Shown piece by piece: positions 24,553 through 32,956 of a DNA stretch of 64,000 nt. The notes beneath the pieces were generated by a model, which had not been told where the DNA came from, did no database searches, and saw nothing but the letters and a program-made list of their open reading frames with translations. The position numbers and the translations under genes were made by a program. This stretch comes from Pseudooceanicola atlanticus (GTDB lineage Bacteria; Pseudomonadota; Alphaproteobacteria; Rhodobacterales; Rhodobacteraceae). How positions within the stretch are numbered: position 1 is the first letter of the stretch; every line of letters begins with the position of its first letter. The DNA lies in contig NZ_AQQX01000002.1 of NCBI RefSeq assembly GCF_000768315.1, forward strand, positions 186,001 through 250,000, read 5' to 3'.

Positions 24553-26268
24553 ATGATTACCACAGGACGCATCTTGCGCGCCGTAACTCTGGCAGCCGCT
24601 CTGACGACCACTGCGCTGCCGGTGATGGCCGGAAATTCAGGCGATTATCTGGCTGCCCGGCAGGCCCGGATATCCGCAGATTTCGACAAGGCTGTGTTCT
24701 ACTACATCCGCGCCCTGGGCAAGGATCCTCACAACCCTCAATTGCTGGAAGGCGCCGCCCTGTCCCAGCTGTCCGCCGGTGACCTGGAACGCGCCGTCTC
24801 CATCGCGAAGCGGATGGAAGATGACGATCTGGAAAGCCAGATCTCCCAGGCGATCCTGTCGGCCGATGAATTCATGACCGGCGAATATGCCGCCATCCTC
24901 GACCGTGTCACCGCCGACCGGGGCGTCGGGCCGCTTGTCGACGGGCTGATGGTCGCCTGGGCCCAGCTGGGCAAGGGCGAGATGAGCCAGGCCCTCGCCA
25001 CCTTCGACAAGGTCGCCGATACCAAGGGGCTGCGCGGCTTTGCCCTGTACCACAAGGCGCTCGCGCTCGCGATGGTCGGTGACTTCGAAGGTTCCGAGGC
25101 CATCTATGCCGCGGATGGCGCAGGCCCGCTGCAGATGACCCGCCGCGGCGCCATGGCCCGTATCGAGGTACTGAGCCAGCTGGACCGCAGCGACGACGCG
25201 CTGGCCCTTCTGGATCGCCTTTTCGGTACCGACCTGGACCCCGGCCTTGCCGACATGCGCGAACGCCTGGTCGCCGGAGAGATCCTGCCATTCACCCATG
25301 TGACCGAGATCACCGATGGCGTGGCCGAGATCTTCTATTCCGTGGCCGCCGCCCTGAACGGCGAAGCGACGGACGATTACACGCTGATCTATTCCCGCAT
25401 CGCTGAAAACCTGCGCGCCGACCACGTCGACGCGATCCTGCTGTCGGCGCAGTTGCTGGAATCCATGGGTCGCCCCGAGCTGGCCACCCGCGCCTATCGC
25501 CGCGTCCCCCGTGAAAACCCTGCCTTCCACGCCGCCGAACTGGGCCGCGCGGATGCGCTGAACAAGTCCGGCCGTGGCGATGCCGCGCTGGAGGTGCTGG
25601 ACCAACTGGCCGAAAGCCATGGAGAGCTGCCCATCGTTCACACCACGCGTGGGGACCTGCTGCGCGGCATGAACCGCTATGTCGACGCCATCGCGGCCTA
25701 TGACACGGCCATTTCGCTGTATGGCGAGGCCGACCCGTCGCAATGGTTCGTCCTGTACGTGCGGGGGATCAGCCATGAACGTCTGGGCCAGTGGCCCGAG
25801 GCCGAACGGGACTTCCGCGCCGCCCTCGAGCTCAACCCCGAACACCCGCGCGTTCTGAACTATCTCGGCTATTCGCTGGTCGAGAAGAAGGAAAAGCTGG
25901 ACGAGGCGCTCGACATGATCGAACGCGCGGCGTCGGCCCGGCCCGACAGCGGCTATATTCTCGACAGTCTTGGCTGGGCGCTCTACAGCCTTGGCCGCTA
26001 CGAAGAAGCCGTGTCCCACATGGAACGTGCGGCCGAACTGATGCCGGTCGATCCGGTCGTGACCGACCATCTGGGCGACGTCTACTGGGCCGTCGGTCGC
26101 CAGCTTGAGGCGGAATTCCAGTGGAACCGTGCCTTGTCCTTCGATCCCGACGACAAGGACGCCACCCGCATCCGCCGCAAGCTGAAGGTGGGCCTGGATG
26201 CCGTGCTGGCCGAAGAGGGCTCCGCGCCGCTGAAGGTCGCGCAGGACATCAACAACAACGGCGGCTGA
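24553..26268 (+). CDS. Exported TPR-repeat protein
   Basis: A 571-residue periplasmic or outer-membrane-associated protein with a signal peptide (residues 1-26, ending LPVMA). It is built almost wholly of tetratricopeptide repeats. Clear units include YFYIRALGKDPHNPQLL-type segments early on and, near residues 400-540, AERDFRAALELNPEHPRVLN, ALDMIERAASARPDSGYILD, AVSHMERAAELMPVDPVV and EFQWNRALSFDPDDKDA. It probably acts as a scaffold. It is followed closely (3 nt) by ispE, so the two share a transcript, as in related genomes. GAGGTGAGGG precedes ATG 24553. Confidence 0.88.
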   Translation: MITTGRILRAVTLAAALTTTALPVMAGNSGDYLAARQARISADFDKAVFYYIRALGKDPHNPQLLEGAALSQLSAGDLERAVSIAKRMEDDDLESQISQAILSADEFMTGEYAAILDRVTADRGVGPLVDGLMVAWAQLGKGEMSQALATFDKVADTKGLRGFALYHKALALAMVGDFEGSEAIYAADGAGPLQMTRRGAMARIEVLSQLDRSDDALALLDRLFGTDLDPGLADMRERLVAGEILPFTHVTEITDGVAEIFYSVAAALNGEATDDYTLIYSRIAENLRADHVDAILLSAQLLESMGRPELATRAYRRVPRENPAFHAAELGRADALNKSGRGDAALEVLDQLAESHGELPIVHTTRGDLLRGMNRYVDAIAAYDTAISLYGEADPSQWFVLYVRGISHERLGQWPEAERDFRAALELNPEHPRVLNYLGYSLVEKKEKLDEALDMIERAASARPDSGYILDSLGWALYSLGRYEEAVSHMERAAELMPVDPVVTDHLGDVYWAVGRQLEAEFQWNRALSFDPDDKDATRIRRKLKVGLDAVLAEEGSAPLKVAQDINNNGG

Positions 26269-26271
26269 TCC

Positions 26272-27102
26272 ATGTCGCCAAAAGGGGCGGTGCAGGAACT
26301 TGCACCGGCCAAGATCAACCTGACCCTGCATGTCACGGGCCAACGGCCCGACGGCTATCACCTGCTGGATTCGCTGGTCGTCTTCGCCGATTTCGGCGAC
26401 CTGCTGACGATCGCTCCGGCCGAGGCGCCGTCGCTGACCCTGACTGGCCCGCTCTCGGCCGGGCTGCCGACGGATGACAGCAACCTGGTGCGCAAGGCCA
26501 TGGCCTTTGCCGGCTGGACCGGGGCCGTGACGCTGGAAAAACGCTTGCCCGCCGCGGCGGGGATCGGCGGTGGCTCCTCCGATGCGGCGGCGACGTTGCG
26601 GGGGCTGGCGCGCTTGCTGGACGCCCCCCTGCCCGCCGGGACCGAAGCCCTGGGCGCCGACGTGCCCGTCTGCCTTGCCGCTCGCGCCGCACGAATGCAG
26701 GGCGTCGGTGAGGTCGTGACGCCCCTGCCCGCCTTGCACCCGCTGCATGCCGTCCTGGTCAATCCCGGCATCGACATCCCGACGCCCCTGATCTTCCGAG
26801 CGCTGAGCTCCAAGACCAACCCGCCCATGCCTGTGGACCTGCCGGACTGGCCCGACGCGGCTGCACTGATCGACTGGCTGTACGGCATGCGCAACGATCT
26901 GGAACCGCCCGCACTGTCACAAGCGCCAGAGGTCGGCGCGGTGCTGGACCGCCTGCGACAGGACAAAGCCTGTCTGCTGGCTCGTATGTCCGGGTCGGGC
27001 GCGACCTGTTTCGCCCTGACCGACACGCGCCATGCGGCTGAGGCGATGGCAGATCGCCTGTCCGATACGGGATGGTGGGTTCAGCCGGTGACGCTGGCCT
27101 GA
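26272..27102 (+). CDS. ispE: 4-diphosphocytidyl-2-C-methyl-D-erythritol kinase
   Basis: A 276-residue GHMP-family kinase of the MEP isoprenoid pathway, which phosphorylates CDP-methylerythritol. Seen: the N-terminal [22 protein letters not shown] with the catalytic lysine region, the GHMP ATP loop [18 protein letters not shown] near residues 96-113, and the C-terminal [13 protein letters not shown]. Its last 22 bases overlap the convergent trpF gene. Isoprenoid output feeds ubiquinone and the polyprenyl phosphate used by the 32-36 kb operon. Confidence 0.95.
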   Translation: MSPKGAVQELAPAKINLTLHVTGQRPDGYHLLDSLVVFADFGDLLTIAPAEAPSLTLTGPLSAGLPTDDSNLVRKAMAFAGWTGAVTLEKRLPAAAGIGGGSSDAAATLRGLARLLDAPLPAGTEALGADVPVCLAARAARMQGVGEVVTPLPALHPLHAVLVNPGIDIPTPLIFRALSSKTNPPMPVDLPDWPDAAALIDWLYGMRNDLEPPALSQAPEVGAVLDRLRQDKACLLARMSGSGATCFALTDTRHAAEAMADRLSDTGWWVQPVTLA

Positions 27103-27740
27103 CCGGTTGCCGCGGCGACGAAGGCGTCAATCTTGGCCGCGTCCTTCACCCCCGGCGCGCTTTCCACGCCCGAGGACACGTCCACCTGGCGCGCGCCGGT
27201 CAGACGCACGGCTTCGGCCACGTTTTCGGGGGTCAGGCCACCGGCCAGCATCCAGGGTTTGGTCCAGTATTTCCGGCCCTGCAACAGCCGCCAGTCAAAC
27301 GACAGCCCGTTGCCGCCCGGCAGAACCGCATCCTTCGGCGGCTTGGCGTCGATCAGCAACTGGTCGGCGACTTGGGAATAGACATCAATCGCCGGCAGGT
27401 CGTCTTCGCCGGACACCCCGATGGCCTTCATGACGGGCAGGCCGGTGCGCGCGCGCAGCTCTGCCACGCGTTCGGGGCTTTCCTTGCCATGAAGCTGCAG
27501 CATGTCGAGCGGCACTTTGGTGGTGATCTCGTCGATCAGCGCGTCATCCGCATCGACCACCAGCGCGACCTTTGCCAGCCCCACCGGCGCATCGACTGCC
27601 AAGGTCTGCGCCACGTCGGCGCTGACGGCGCGCGGGGATTTCGGGAAGAAGACAAAACCGCCGTAAACCGCCCCGGCCCTGGCCGCGGCGGTCACATCCT
27701 CGGGGCGGCTCAGGCCGCAGATCTTGACGCGAATATCCAT
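27081..27740 (-). CDS. trpF: Phosphoribosylanthranilate isomerase
   Basis: A 219-residue (beta/alpha)8 enzyme of tryptophan synthesis that converts N-(5-phosphoribosyl)anthranilate to CdRP. Seen: the N-terminal [12 protein letters not shown] with the catalytic cysteine, [23 protein letters not shown] near residue 80, [13 protein letters not shown] and [15 protein letters not shown] near residue 190. It overlaps the 3' end of ispE on the other strand. It lies downstream of lapA, probably in one transcript with ihfB-lapA. Confidence 0.96.
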   Translation of the reverse strand: MDIRVKICGLSRPEDVTAAARAGAVYGGFVFFPKSPRAVSADVAQTLAVDAPVGLAKVALVVDADDALIDEITTKVPLDMLQLHGKESPERVAELRARTGLPVMKAIGVSGEDDLPAIDVYSQVADQLLIDAKPPKDAVLPGGNGLSFDWRLLQGRKYWTKPWMLAGGLTPENVAEAVRLTGARQVDVSSGVESAPGVKDAAKIDAFVAAATGQASVTG

Positions 27741-27795
27741 GGGTCGGGCTTAGGCCCTCGGGCGCGGCCCGTCCAGAGCCGCGACACCGTTGGGG

Positions 27796-28137
27796 TCAGT
27801 CCAGCAGGGCCAGTACCTCGTCCTTGCCCTTGTGCTTTTCGCCCTTCAGGCGCTTGACCTCTTTCTCCAGCTTGCCGACCTCGCGCGCCTTGCGGTTCAC
27901 TTCCGCCCGGTGCTTGTGCTCGCGCAGCCATTCCCAGACGAAACCGATCAGCAGGCCGGCGACGACGCCACCGAAGATCACGACGAACAGCGGCAGGTCG
28001 ATGGTCTGGTTCATGCCCACGATGCGGGACAAACCGTCGGGCATCAGCTTCAGCGACACCATGTTGCGGTTGGCCAGCGCCACGGCGATCAGGGCCACGC
28101 CCAGACAGGCGAGGAAGAGGTAGCGGATATATTTCAT
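27796..28137 (-). CDS. LapA domain membrane protein
   Basis: A 113-residue protein with two transmembrane helices (residues about 4-24 and 46-68) and a lysine-rich cytoplasmic C-terminal coiled coil (KAREVGKLEKEVKRLKGEKH). It matches the LapA (lipopolysaccharide assembly protein A, DUF1049) domain family. Its start is 1 nt from the ihfB stop, and the order ihfB-lapA-trpF is usual in this group. The role in this organism is not defined by sequence. Confidence 0.88.
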   Translation of the reverse strand: MKYIRYLFLACLGVALIAVALANRNMVSLKLMPDGLSRIVGMNQTIDLPLFVVIFGGVVAGLLIGFVWEWLREHKHRAEVNRKAREVGKLEKEVKRLKGEKHKGKDEVLALLD

Positions 28138-28138
28138 G

Positions 28139-28423
28139 TCACTCTTGTCCGTTCAGACGATCGCGCAACAGCTTGCCGGTCTTGAAGAAGGGCACGTGTT
28201 TCTCTTCGACATGGACCGCCTCGCCGGTGCGGGGGTTCCTGCCCGTTCTCGCATCTCTTTTCTTCACGGAAAAGGCGCCGAAACCGCGCAGTTCGACCCG
28301 ATCGCCGCGCGCCATGGCCTCGATCACCTCTTCGAAGACGACATTGACGATACGCTCCACATCCCTCTGATAAAGATGCGGATTTTCATCGGCGATTTTC
28401 TGGATCAGTTCAGAGCGGATCAT
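28139..28423 (-). CDS. ihfB: Integration host factor subunit beta
   Basis: A 94-residue DNA-bending protein of the HU/IHF family, which pairs with IhfA. It begins [21 protein letters not shown] and contains the beta-arm segment [24 protein letters not shown] with the conserved intercalating proline. ATG 28423 has GGGGAGA upstream; an in-frame longer start at 28456 lacks family match. A 9-bp inverted repeat straddles the probable promoter 44-73 bp upstream. Confidence 0.97.
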   Translation of the reverse strand: MIRSELIQKIADENPHLYQRDVERIVNVVFEEVIEAMARGDRVELRGFGAFSVKKRDARTGRNPRTGEAVHVEEKHVPFFKTGKLLRDRLNGQE

Positions 28424-28466
28424 TTGTGGTTTCTCCCCAGGACCAGACAGCAGCACATTCTATGAC

Positions 28467-28496
28467 ACTTCACGACTATAGGAGGATTCGTGAAGT
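28467..28496 (-). promoter_or_regulatory. Inverted repeat over probable ihfB promoter
   Basis: Arms ACTTCACGA (28467-28475) and TCGTGAAGT (28488-28496) are perfect complements 12 nt apart. On the minus strand a -10-like TATAGT (28475-28480) abuts one arm, and a weak -35-like TTTCGA (28498-28503) lies 17 bp upstream. The placement suits an operator; the cognate regulator is unknown. Confidence 0.5.
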
Positions 28497-28699
28497 CTCG
28501 AAACTGTCTCATCGAGGGTATCAGTCGGATTTTTCATGGAATTTCCGGCGATTGCGGCCATAGCAGGCGGATTCCCGCACCATTGTGGAGCGCGGGCAAA
28601 CATCCGGCCGGAACGCTGCATTGCGGCAATTTGACCTGATTCGGCCTGCCGGATGGCGGCAAACCGGTTCCGGTACTCGGAACATCACGGCGCCCGCCC
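28497..28699. other. Non-coding gap between ihfB promoter and rpsA terminator
   Basis: The full gap between ihfB and rpsA is 28424-28755. Apart from the inverted repeat and promoter-like boxes near ihfB and the rpsA terminator at 28700-28731, I see no convincing coding frame, RNA or repeat in it. Confidence 0.5.
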
Positions 28700-28731
28700 A
28701 AAGCAAAAGGCCCCGGTCTTCACCGGGGCCT
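28700..28731 (-). terminator. rpsA rho-independent terminator
   Basis: On the minus strand AGGCCCCGGT-GAAG-ACCGGGGCCT forms a perfect 10-bp stem (28708-28717 with 28722-28731), followed by TTTGCTTT. It lies 24 bp past the rpsA stop codon. Confidence 0.9.
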
Positions 28732-28755
28732 GCGCAAAGATCATGGGGACTGGGA

Positions 28756-30435
28756 TCAGTCGTCGCCCTTCAGAGCGGCGCCCAGGATGTCGCCCAGCGA
28801 TGCACCGGAGTCGGAGGAACCGTACTGTTCCACGGCCTCTTTCTCTTCGGCGATCTCGCGTGCCTTGATGGACAGGCCCAAGCGGCGGGTCTTGCTGTCG
28901 ACATTGGTGACGCGGACGTCGACCTTGTCACCAACCGAGAACCGCTCGGGGCGCTGTTCGGAGCGATCGCGGGACAGGTCGGAGCGGCGGATGAAGGACT
29001 TCATGCCTTCGTATTCCACTTCGATGCCACCGTCTTCGATCGCGGTCACTTCGACCGTGATGATCGAGCCGCGCTTCACGCCACCAACCGCTTCGGCAAA
29101 CTTGTCGCCGCCGACGTTCTTGATGGAGAGCGAGATGCGCTCCTTGTCGGTGTCGACTTCGGAGACAACGGCCTGAACCATGTCGCCCTTGCGGTAGTTC
29201 TGGATGGCGTCTTCGCCACGCTCGTCCCAGGACAGGTCGGACAGGTGAACCATGCCGTCGATGTCGCCGTCGAGGCCAACGAACAGACCGAATTCGGTGA
29301 TGTTCTTGACTTCGCCTTCGACAACGGTGCCTTCGGGATGGGTTTCCGCGAAGACTTCCCACGGGTTACGCTGCGTCTGCTTGAGACCCAGGGAAACACG
29401 ACGCTTGGCGCTGTCGATTTCCAGGACCATGACTTCGACTTCCTGCGAGGTCGACACGATCTTGCCGGGGTGCACGTTCTTCTTGGTCCAGGACATTTCG
29501 GACACGTGAACGAGGCCCTCGACACCCGGCTCCAGCTCCACGAATGCACCGTAATCGGTGATGTTCGTGACGCGGCCCTGGTGGACCGACGACAGCGGGT
29601 ACTTGGCAGCAACCAGATCCCACGGATCTTCCTGCAGCTGCTTCATGCCGAGGCTGATACGGTGGGTTTCCTTGTTGATCTTGATGACCTGGACCTTGAC
29701 GGTCTCGCCGATCGACAGGATTTCCGAAGGATGGTTGACGCGGCGCCATGCCATGTCGGTGACGTGCAGCAGGCCGTCCACACCGCCCAGGTCGACGAAG
29801 GCGCCGTACTCGGTGATGTTCTTGACCACGCCGTCCACGGCCTGACCTTCTTCGAGGTTCGAAATGACCTCGGCGCGCTGTTCGGCGCGGGACTCTTCCA
29901 GGATGGCACGGCGGGAGACAACGATGTTGCCCCGGCGGCGGTCCATTTTCAGGATCTGGAAGGGCTGCTTCAGACCCATCAGCGGGCCGGCGTCACGCAC
30001 GGGGCGGACATCGACCTGCGAACCGGGCAGGAAGGCCACGGCACCGCCGAGGTCGACAGTGAAGCCACCCTTGACGCGGCCGAAGATTGCACCTTCGACG
30101 CGGGCGTCGTCGGCGTAAGCTTTTTCCAGGCGATCCCAGGCTTCTTCGCGGCGGGCCATCTCGCGCGAGATGACAGCTTCGCCACGGGCGTTCTCGGCGG
30201 CGCGCAGGTAAACCTCGACCTCGTCACCAACGGTGATTTCGGGCGCTTCGCCGGGATTTGCGAATTCTTTCAGATCAACGCGGCCTTCCATCTTGTAGCC
30301 GACGTCGATGATGGCTTGGCCTGCTTCAACTGCGATGACCTTGCCTTTGACAACCGAACCCTCTTCGGGGGTGTCCATTTCGAAGCTTTCGTTGAGGAGG
30401 GCTTCGAATTCCTCCATGGATGCGTTCTGAGCCAT
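28756..30435 (-). CDS. rpsA: 30S ribosomal protein S1
   Basis: A 559-residue ribosomal protein that helps recruit mRNA to the 30S subunit. Six S1/OB-fold repeats can be followed. The third to sixth are the most canonical, for example GVVKNITEYGAFVDLGGVDGLLHVTDMAW (near residue 205) and GRVTNITDYGAFVELEPGVEGLVHVSEMSW (near 290); the first two are divergent, as in other S1 proteins. A strong terminator follows. The gene normally lies directly after cmk; here about 5.8 kb of accessory genes separate them. Confidence 0.98.
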   Translation of the reverse strand: MAQNASMEEFEALLNESFEMDTPEEGSVVKGKVIAVEAGQAIIDVGYKMEGRVDLKEFANPGEAPEITVGDEVEVYLRAAENARGEAVISREMARREEAWDRLEKAYADDARVEGAIFGRVKGGFTVDLGGAVAFLPGSQVDVRPVRDAGPLMGLKQPFQILKMDRRRGNIVVSRRAILEESRAEQRAEVISNLEEGQAVDGVVKNITEYGAFVDLGGVDGLLHVTDMAWRRVNHPSEILSIGETVKVQVIKINKETHRISLGMKQLQEDPWDLVAAKYPLSSVHQGRVTNITDYGAFVELEPGVEGLVHVSEMSWTKKNVHPGKIVSTSQEVEVMVLEIDSAKRRVSLGLKQTQRNPWEVFAETHPEGTVVEGEVKNITEFGLFVGLDGDIDGMVHLSDLSWDERGEDAIQNYRKGDMVQAVVSEVDTDKERISLSIKNVGGDKFAEAVGGVKRGSIITVEVTAIEDGGIEVEYEGMKSFIRRSDLSRDRSEQRPERFSVGDKVDVRVTNVDSKTRRLGLSIKAREIAEEKEAVEQYGSSDSGASLGDILGAALKGDD

Positions 30436-30777
30436 GTGGCTTGTCTGTTCCTTTACTAGCGTTTTGTCTGGCCGAACGGTTGTCTCCGCCGGTCTTGGGG
30501 TTGGTCATTTGAGCCGCCGCGAAACGAAGAAGGGCCGGTGCTCCCGACCCTGCCTGAGACTTCCATCGCGGCTTTTCGCCTTGTCGACGGGCTGCAAGTA
30601 CCCCTCATGCCCCTGTAAATCAAGCCCCAAAACATGCTGGGCCATATCCTGCCGGGCCTATCCGGGGCCTTTCCCAGACCTGACACGGGGCCAGCACCGG
30701 GCTGTCGGGGCCGACGGCTCTGGAAAAGCAGCGCAAAAGCAACTATCCCGCGAATATCCCCAACGATCCGAGCCGAC
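30436..30777. other. Divergent intergenic region rpsA/sulfotransferase
   Basis: This 342-bp gap holds the rpsA leader and the candidate promoter at 30595-30623 and must hold the promoter of the sulfotransferase gene. The sulfotransferase frame is open upstream to 30634, but the sequence there has no family character. No RNA gene or repeat was recognised. Confidence 0.5.
30595..30623 (-). promoter_or_regulatory. Candidate rpsA promoter
   Basis: On the minus strand TTGATT (30618-30623) and TACTTG (30595-30600) are separated by 17 bp, about 160 bp upstream of the rpsA start. The -10 is weak. If correct, rpsA has a long 5' leader, which would suit autoregulation by S1. Confidence 0.3.
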
Positions 30778-31923
30778 ATGCATTCGCAATCCGACTACAA
30801 TCGCTTGAACCTGTTGTCACGTCGGGCCGAAGAGGTCATGAACCAGGGCGATTTCGACGCCGCCCGCCGGTTCGCGACCGAGATGTTCTCGCTCGATCCC
30901 AACAACCTGGCCGGTTTCCTTGTCTACACCAACTCCGGTCGGATGAGTGCAGACGATCCGGTGACGCAACGGCTGCTGGCCATCGGGGATGGCAAGGCAC
31001 TGGATCGGCCGATCCGGACGATGATCCTGTTCCTGCAGGGCAAGGCGCTGGATGACTTGGGCGATCACAAGGCCGCGTTCGACAAGTTCGTGCTGGCGAA
31101 CTCCACCTATCGCGGGCAGACGGATCACAAGGCGACGCGCAAACGGGTGACGCAGGTGCTGCGCAACCCGCCGGCACATCGTGATCCGTTGCCGCCGACG
31201 AAACCCCGGATGGTCTTTGTCCTGGGCATGCCGCGATCCGGCACCAGTCTGACGACCCAGATCCTTTCGGCCCATTCGGGTATCGTCAGCGTCGGCGAAC
31301 AGACCAGCCTGGCGCTAGCCGTAAACAAGCCGCGCGGCATTCCCAATCCGCAGACCGTCGCGGCCTTCGCCACTGCCGATCTTGAGCAGATGCGCCAGGA
31401 TTACTTCAAACGTCTGCCGCAGGATGCTGTTGCGCAGGGGTTGGAGGGCAAGATCCTGGTCGACAAGCTGCCGGGAAATTACTGGTCGGCCTTCGCCATC
31501 CCGATCTTGTTCCCCGATGCGCTGATCATCCATTCCCACCGGGACAAGCTGGCCAGTTGCTGGTCCTGCTTCCGCAACCATTTCGGCACGGGGCACGATT
31601 ACGCCTACGATTTCAAGGACACGCTCAGCCAGTACGACCTGCATCTGAAACTGTGCGAGACGTGGAAGACCTACGCGGCCCCGGGCCAGTGGATCGACAT
31701 GCAGTTCGAGGATGTCGTCGGCCGCACGCGCGAGACCATTGAACCCGTGCTCAACAAGCTGGGCCTGGACTGGGAAGAGGCCTGCCTCAACCCCTCTGCT
31801 GCAAAGACCGAGATGAACACGATTTCGCGCTGGCAGGTTCGGCAGGGCATCAAGCCGTCGATTGCCCAAGCCTGGAAAGTGTATGAACCGCTGATCCGCG
31901 CCAAGTGGAATGTGCGCGGCTGA
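30778..31923 (+). CDS. TPR-sulfotransferase family protein
   Basis: A 381-residue protein. The N-terminal 110 residues are helical and TPR-like (FDAARRFATEMFSLDPNNLAGF). The remainder is a PAPS-dependent sulfotransferase domain: the 5'-phosphosulfate loop FVLGMPRSGTSLTTQIL (residues about 147-163) and the 3'-phosphate motif SHRDKLASCWSCFRNHF. It would transfer sulfate to an unknown acceptor, perhaps a glycan, lipid or peptide. ATG 30778 was chosen by family length. It is divergent from rpsA and converges with the operon at 32.0-36.1 kb. Confidence 0.85.
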   Translation: MHSQSDYNRLNLLSRRAEEVMNQGDFDAARRFATEMFSLDPNNLAGFLVYTNSGRMSADDPVTQRLLAIGDGKALDRPIRTMILFLQGKALDDLGDHKAAFDKFVLANSTYRGQTDHKATRKRVTQVLRNPPAHRDPLPPTKPRMVFVLGMPRSGTSLTTQILSAHSGIVSVGEQTSLALAVNKPRGIPNPQTVAAFATADLEQMRQDYFKRLPQDAVAQGLEGKILVDKLPGNYWSAFAIPILFPDALIIHSHRDKLASCWSCFRNHFGTGHDYAYDFKDTLSQYDLHLKLCETWKTYAAPGQWIDMQFEDVVGRTRETIEPVLNKLGLDWEEACLNPSAAKTEMNTISRWQVRQGIKPSIAQAWKVYEPLIRAKWNVRG

Positions 31924-31960
31924 GGGACCGCTTACAGCCCCCACATTGGATCGAAAAGGT

Positions 31961-31992
31961 CGCCAGGCGTCTCCTTCGCGGATCGCCTGGCG
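31961..31992 (-). terminator. Hairpin between convergent genes
   Basis: CGCCAGGCG (31961-31969) and CGCCTGGCG (31984-31992) form a perfect 9-bp stem. On the minus strand it is followed by ACCTTTTCG, and on the plus strand by CCAAAAGA. It probably terminates the minus-strand operon and the sulfotransferase gene. Confidence 0.7.
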
Positions 31993-32000
31993 CCAAAAGA

Positions 32001-32150
32001 TCAGCTGTCTTCGGCAGCCTTGACCGGGCGGCGGACCAGGCAGTCCTCCGCAAAGTCGAACTGGCGCCAATCGTCGCCGGTATTGCGCGCGGGGACCGTC
32101 TGGGCCTCTTGCGATTTGGGCGCTTGCGCCGTGGTTTGTGCGGGTTGCAT
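32001..32150 (-). CDS. Small protein of unknown function at end of DprE operon
   Basis: A predicted 49-residue hydrophilic protein, MQPAQTTAQAPKSQEA at the N-terminus and a more structured C-terminal part, DDWRQFDFAEDCLVRRPVK. A good ribosome binding site (AAGGAAA) precedes ATG 32150, and a terminator starts 8 bp past the stop. It is the last gene on the strand of the 32.2-36.1 kb operon, 77 bp after the DprE2-like gene. I do not recognise a family. Confidence 0.5.
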   Translation of the reverse strand: MQPAQTTAQAPKSQEAQTVPARNTGDDWRQFDFAEDCLVRRPVKAAEDS

Positions 32151-32227
32151 GGTGCTTTCCTTGCTGCTCGGTCTTTGGCCCTCTGGCACCCTTTATGCTG
32201 CCGCCCTTGCAGGGCGATCTTGAGGCA

Positions 32228-32956
32228 TCAGATGGACATCTTCTTGAATATGGCTTCCGGGATGCTGCGGATGATTCCCATAATCAGCCGCCAGACGCCG
32301 CGCACATAGATCACGTTCTGACCCTTGTCGACGGCTTTCAAAATCGCCGCGCCAACTTCCGCCGGTTGCGCGGTCAGCCGCTCTGGCAGGTCCATATGTT
32401 CGGTCATCTGCGTCGCCACGAAACCCGGTTTCACGGTCACCACATGCACCCCGGTGCCGGTCAGCCGATTGCGCATCCCCGACAGGAACGCGGTGAAGCC
32501 TGCCTTGGCCGATCCGTAGATGTAATTCGTCGCGCGTCCCCGGTCCCCCGCCACCGAAGAGATCCCGACGATGGTCCCCGTGCCCCGCGCCTCCATGCGC
32601 GTGGCATAGGCCCCGAGGATCGCCGCCGGCCCCTCGTAATTCGACCGCATCACGGCGACAGAGGCAGCGACGTCGTCCTGATCCGCGTCCTGCTCGCCCA
32701 TCCGGCCCACGGCACAGATGACGATGTCGGGCAGCGGGTCCGCGGCAGCAAAGTCCTCGTGCCCGTCGACATCCAGCGCGTCGAAGTCCCGCAGGCCGAC
32801 GGTGACACCGTAGCGCAGTTCGATATCCGCCTTCTCGGGGCCCAGCGTTTCGGATCGGCGCGCCGCCAGGACGATATCATGTCCGGCCCCCGCGAAGGCA
32901 TGGGCGCAGGCCAGCGCCATATCCGACCGCCCACCAAGGATCATGACCTGGCTCAT
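32228..32956 (-). CDS. DprE2-like short-chain dehydrogenase
   Basis: A 242-residue SDR with an atypical nucleotide loop MILGGRSDMALACAHAFA (residues 5-22) and the catalytic set Ser (ISSVAG) and Tyr-x-x-x-Lys (YGSAK) near residues 136-154. In mycobacteria DprE2 reduces the 2-keto intermediate made by DprE1 to polyprenyl-phosphoryl arabinose. The same role is proposed here from sequence type and the overlap (ATGA) with the DprE1-like gene. A hydrophobic C-terminal segment (VWRLIMGIIRSIP) suggests membrane association, as for DprE2. Confidence 0.85.
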   Translation of the reverse strand: MSQVMILGGRSDMALACAHAFAGAGHDIVLAARRSETLGPEKADIELRYGVTVGLRDFDALDVDGHEDFAAADPLPDIVICAVGRMGEQDADQDDVAASVAVMRSNYEGPAAILGAYATRMEARGTGTIVGISSVAGDRGRATNYIYGSAKAGFTAFLSGMRNRLTGTGVHVVTVKPGFVATQMTEHMDLPERLTAQPAEVGAAILKAVDKGQNVIYVRGVWRLIMGIIRSIPEAIFKKMSI

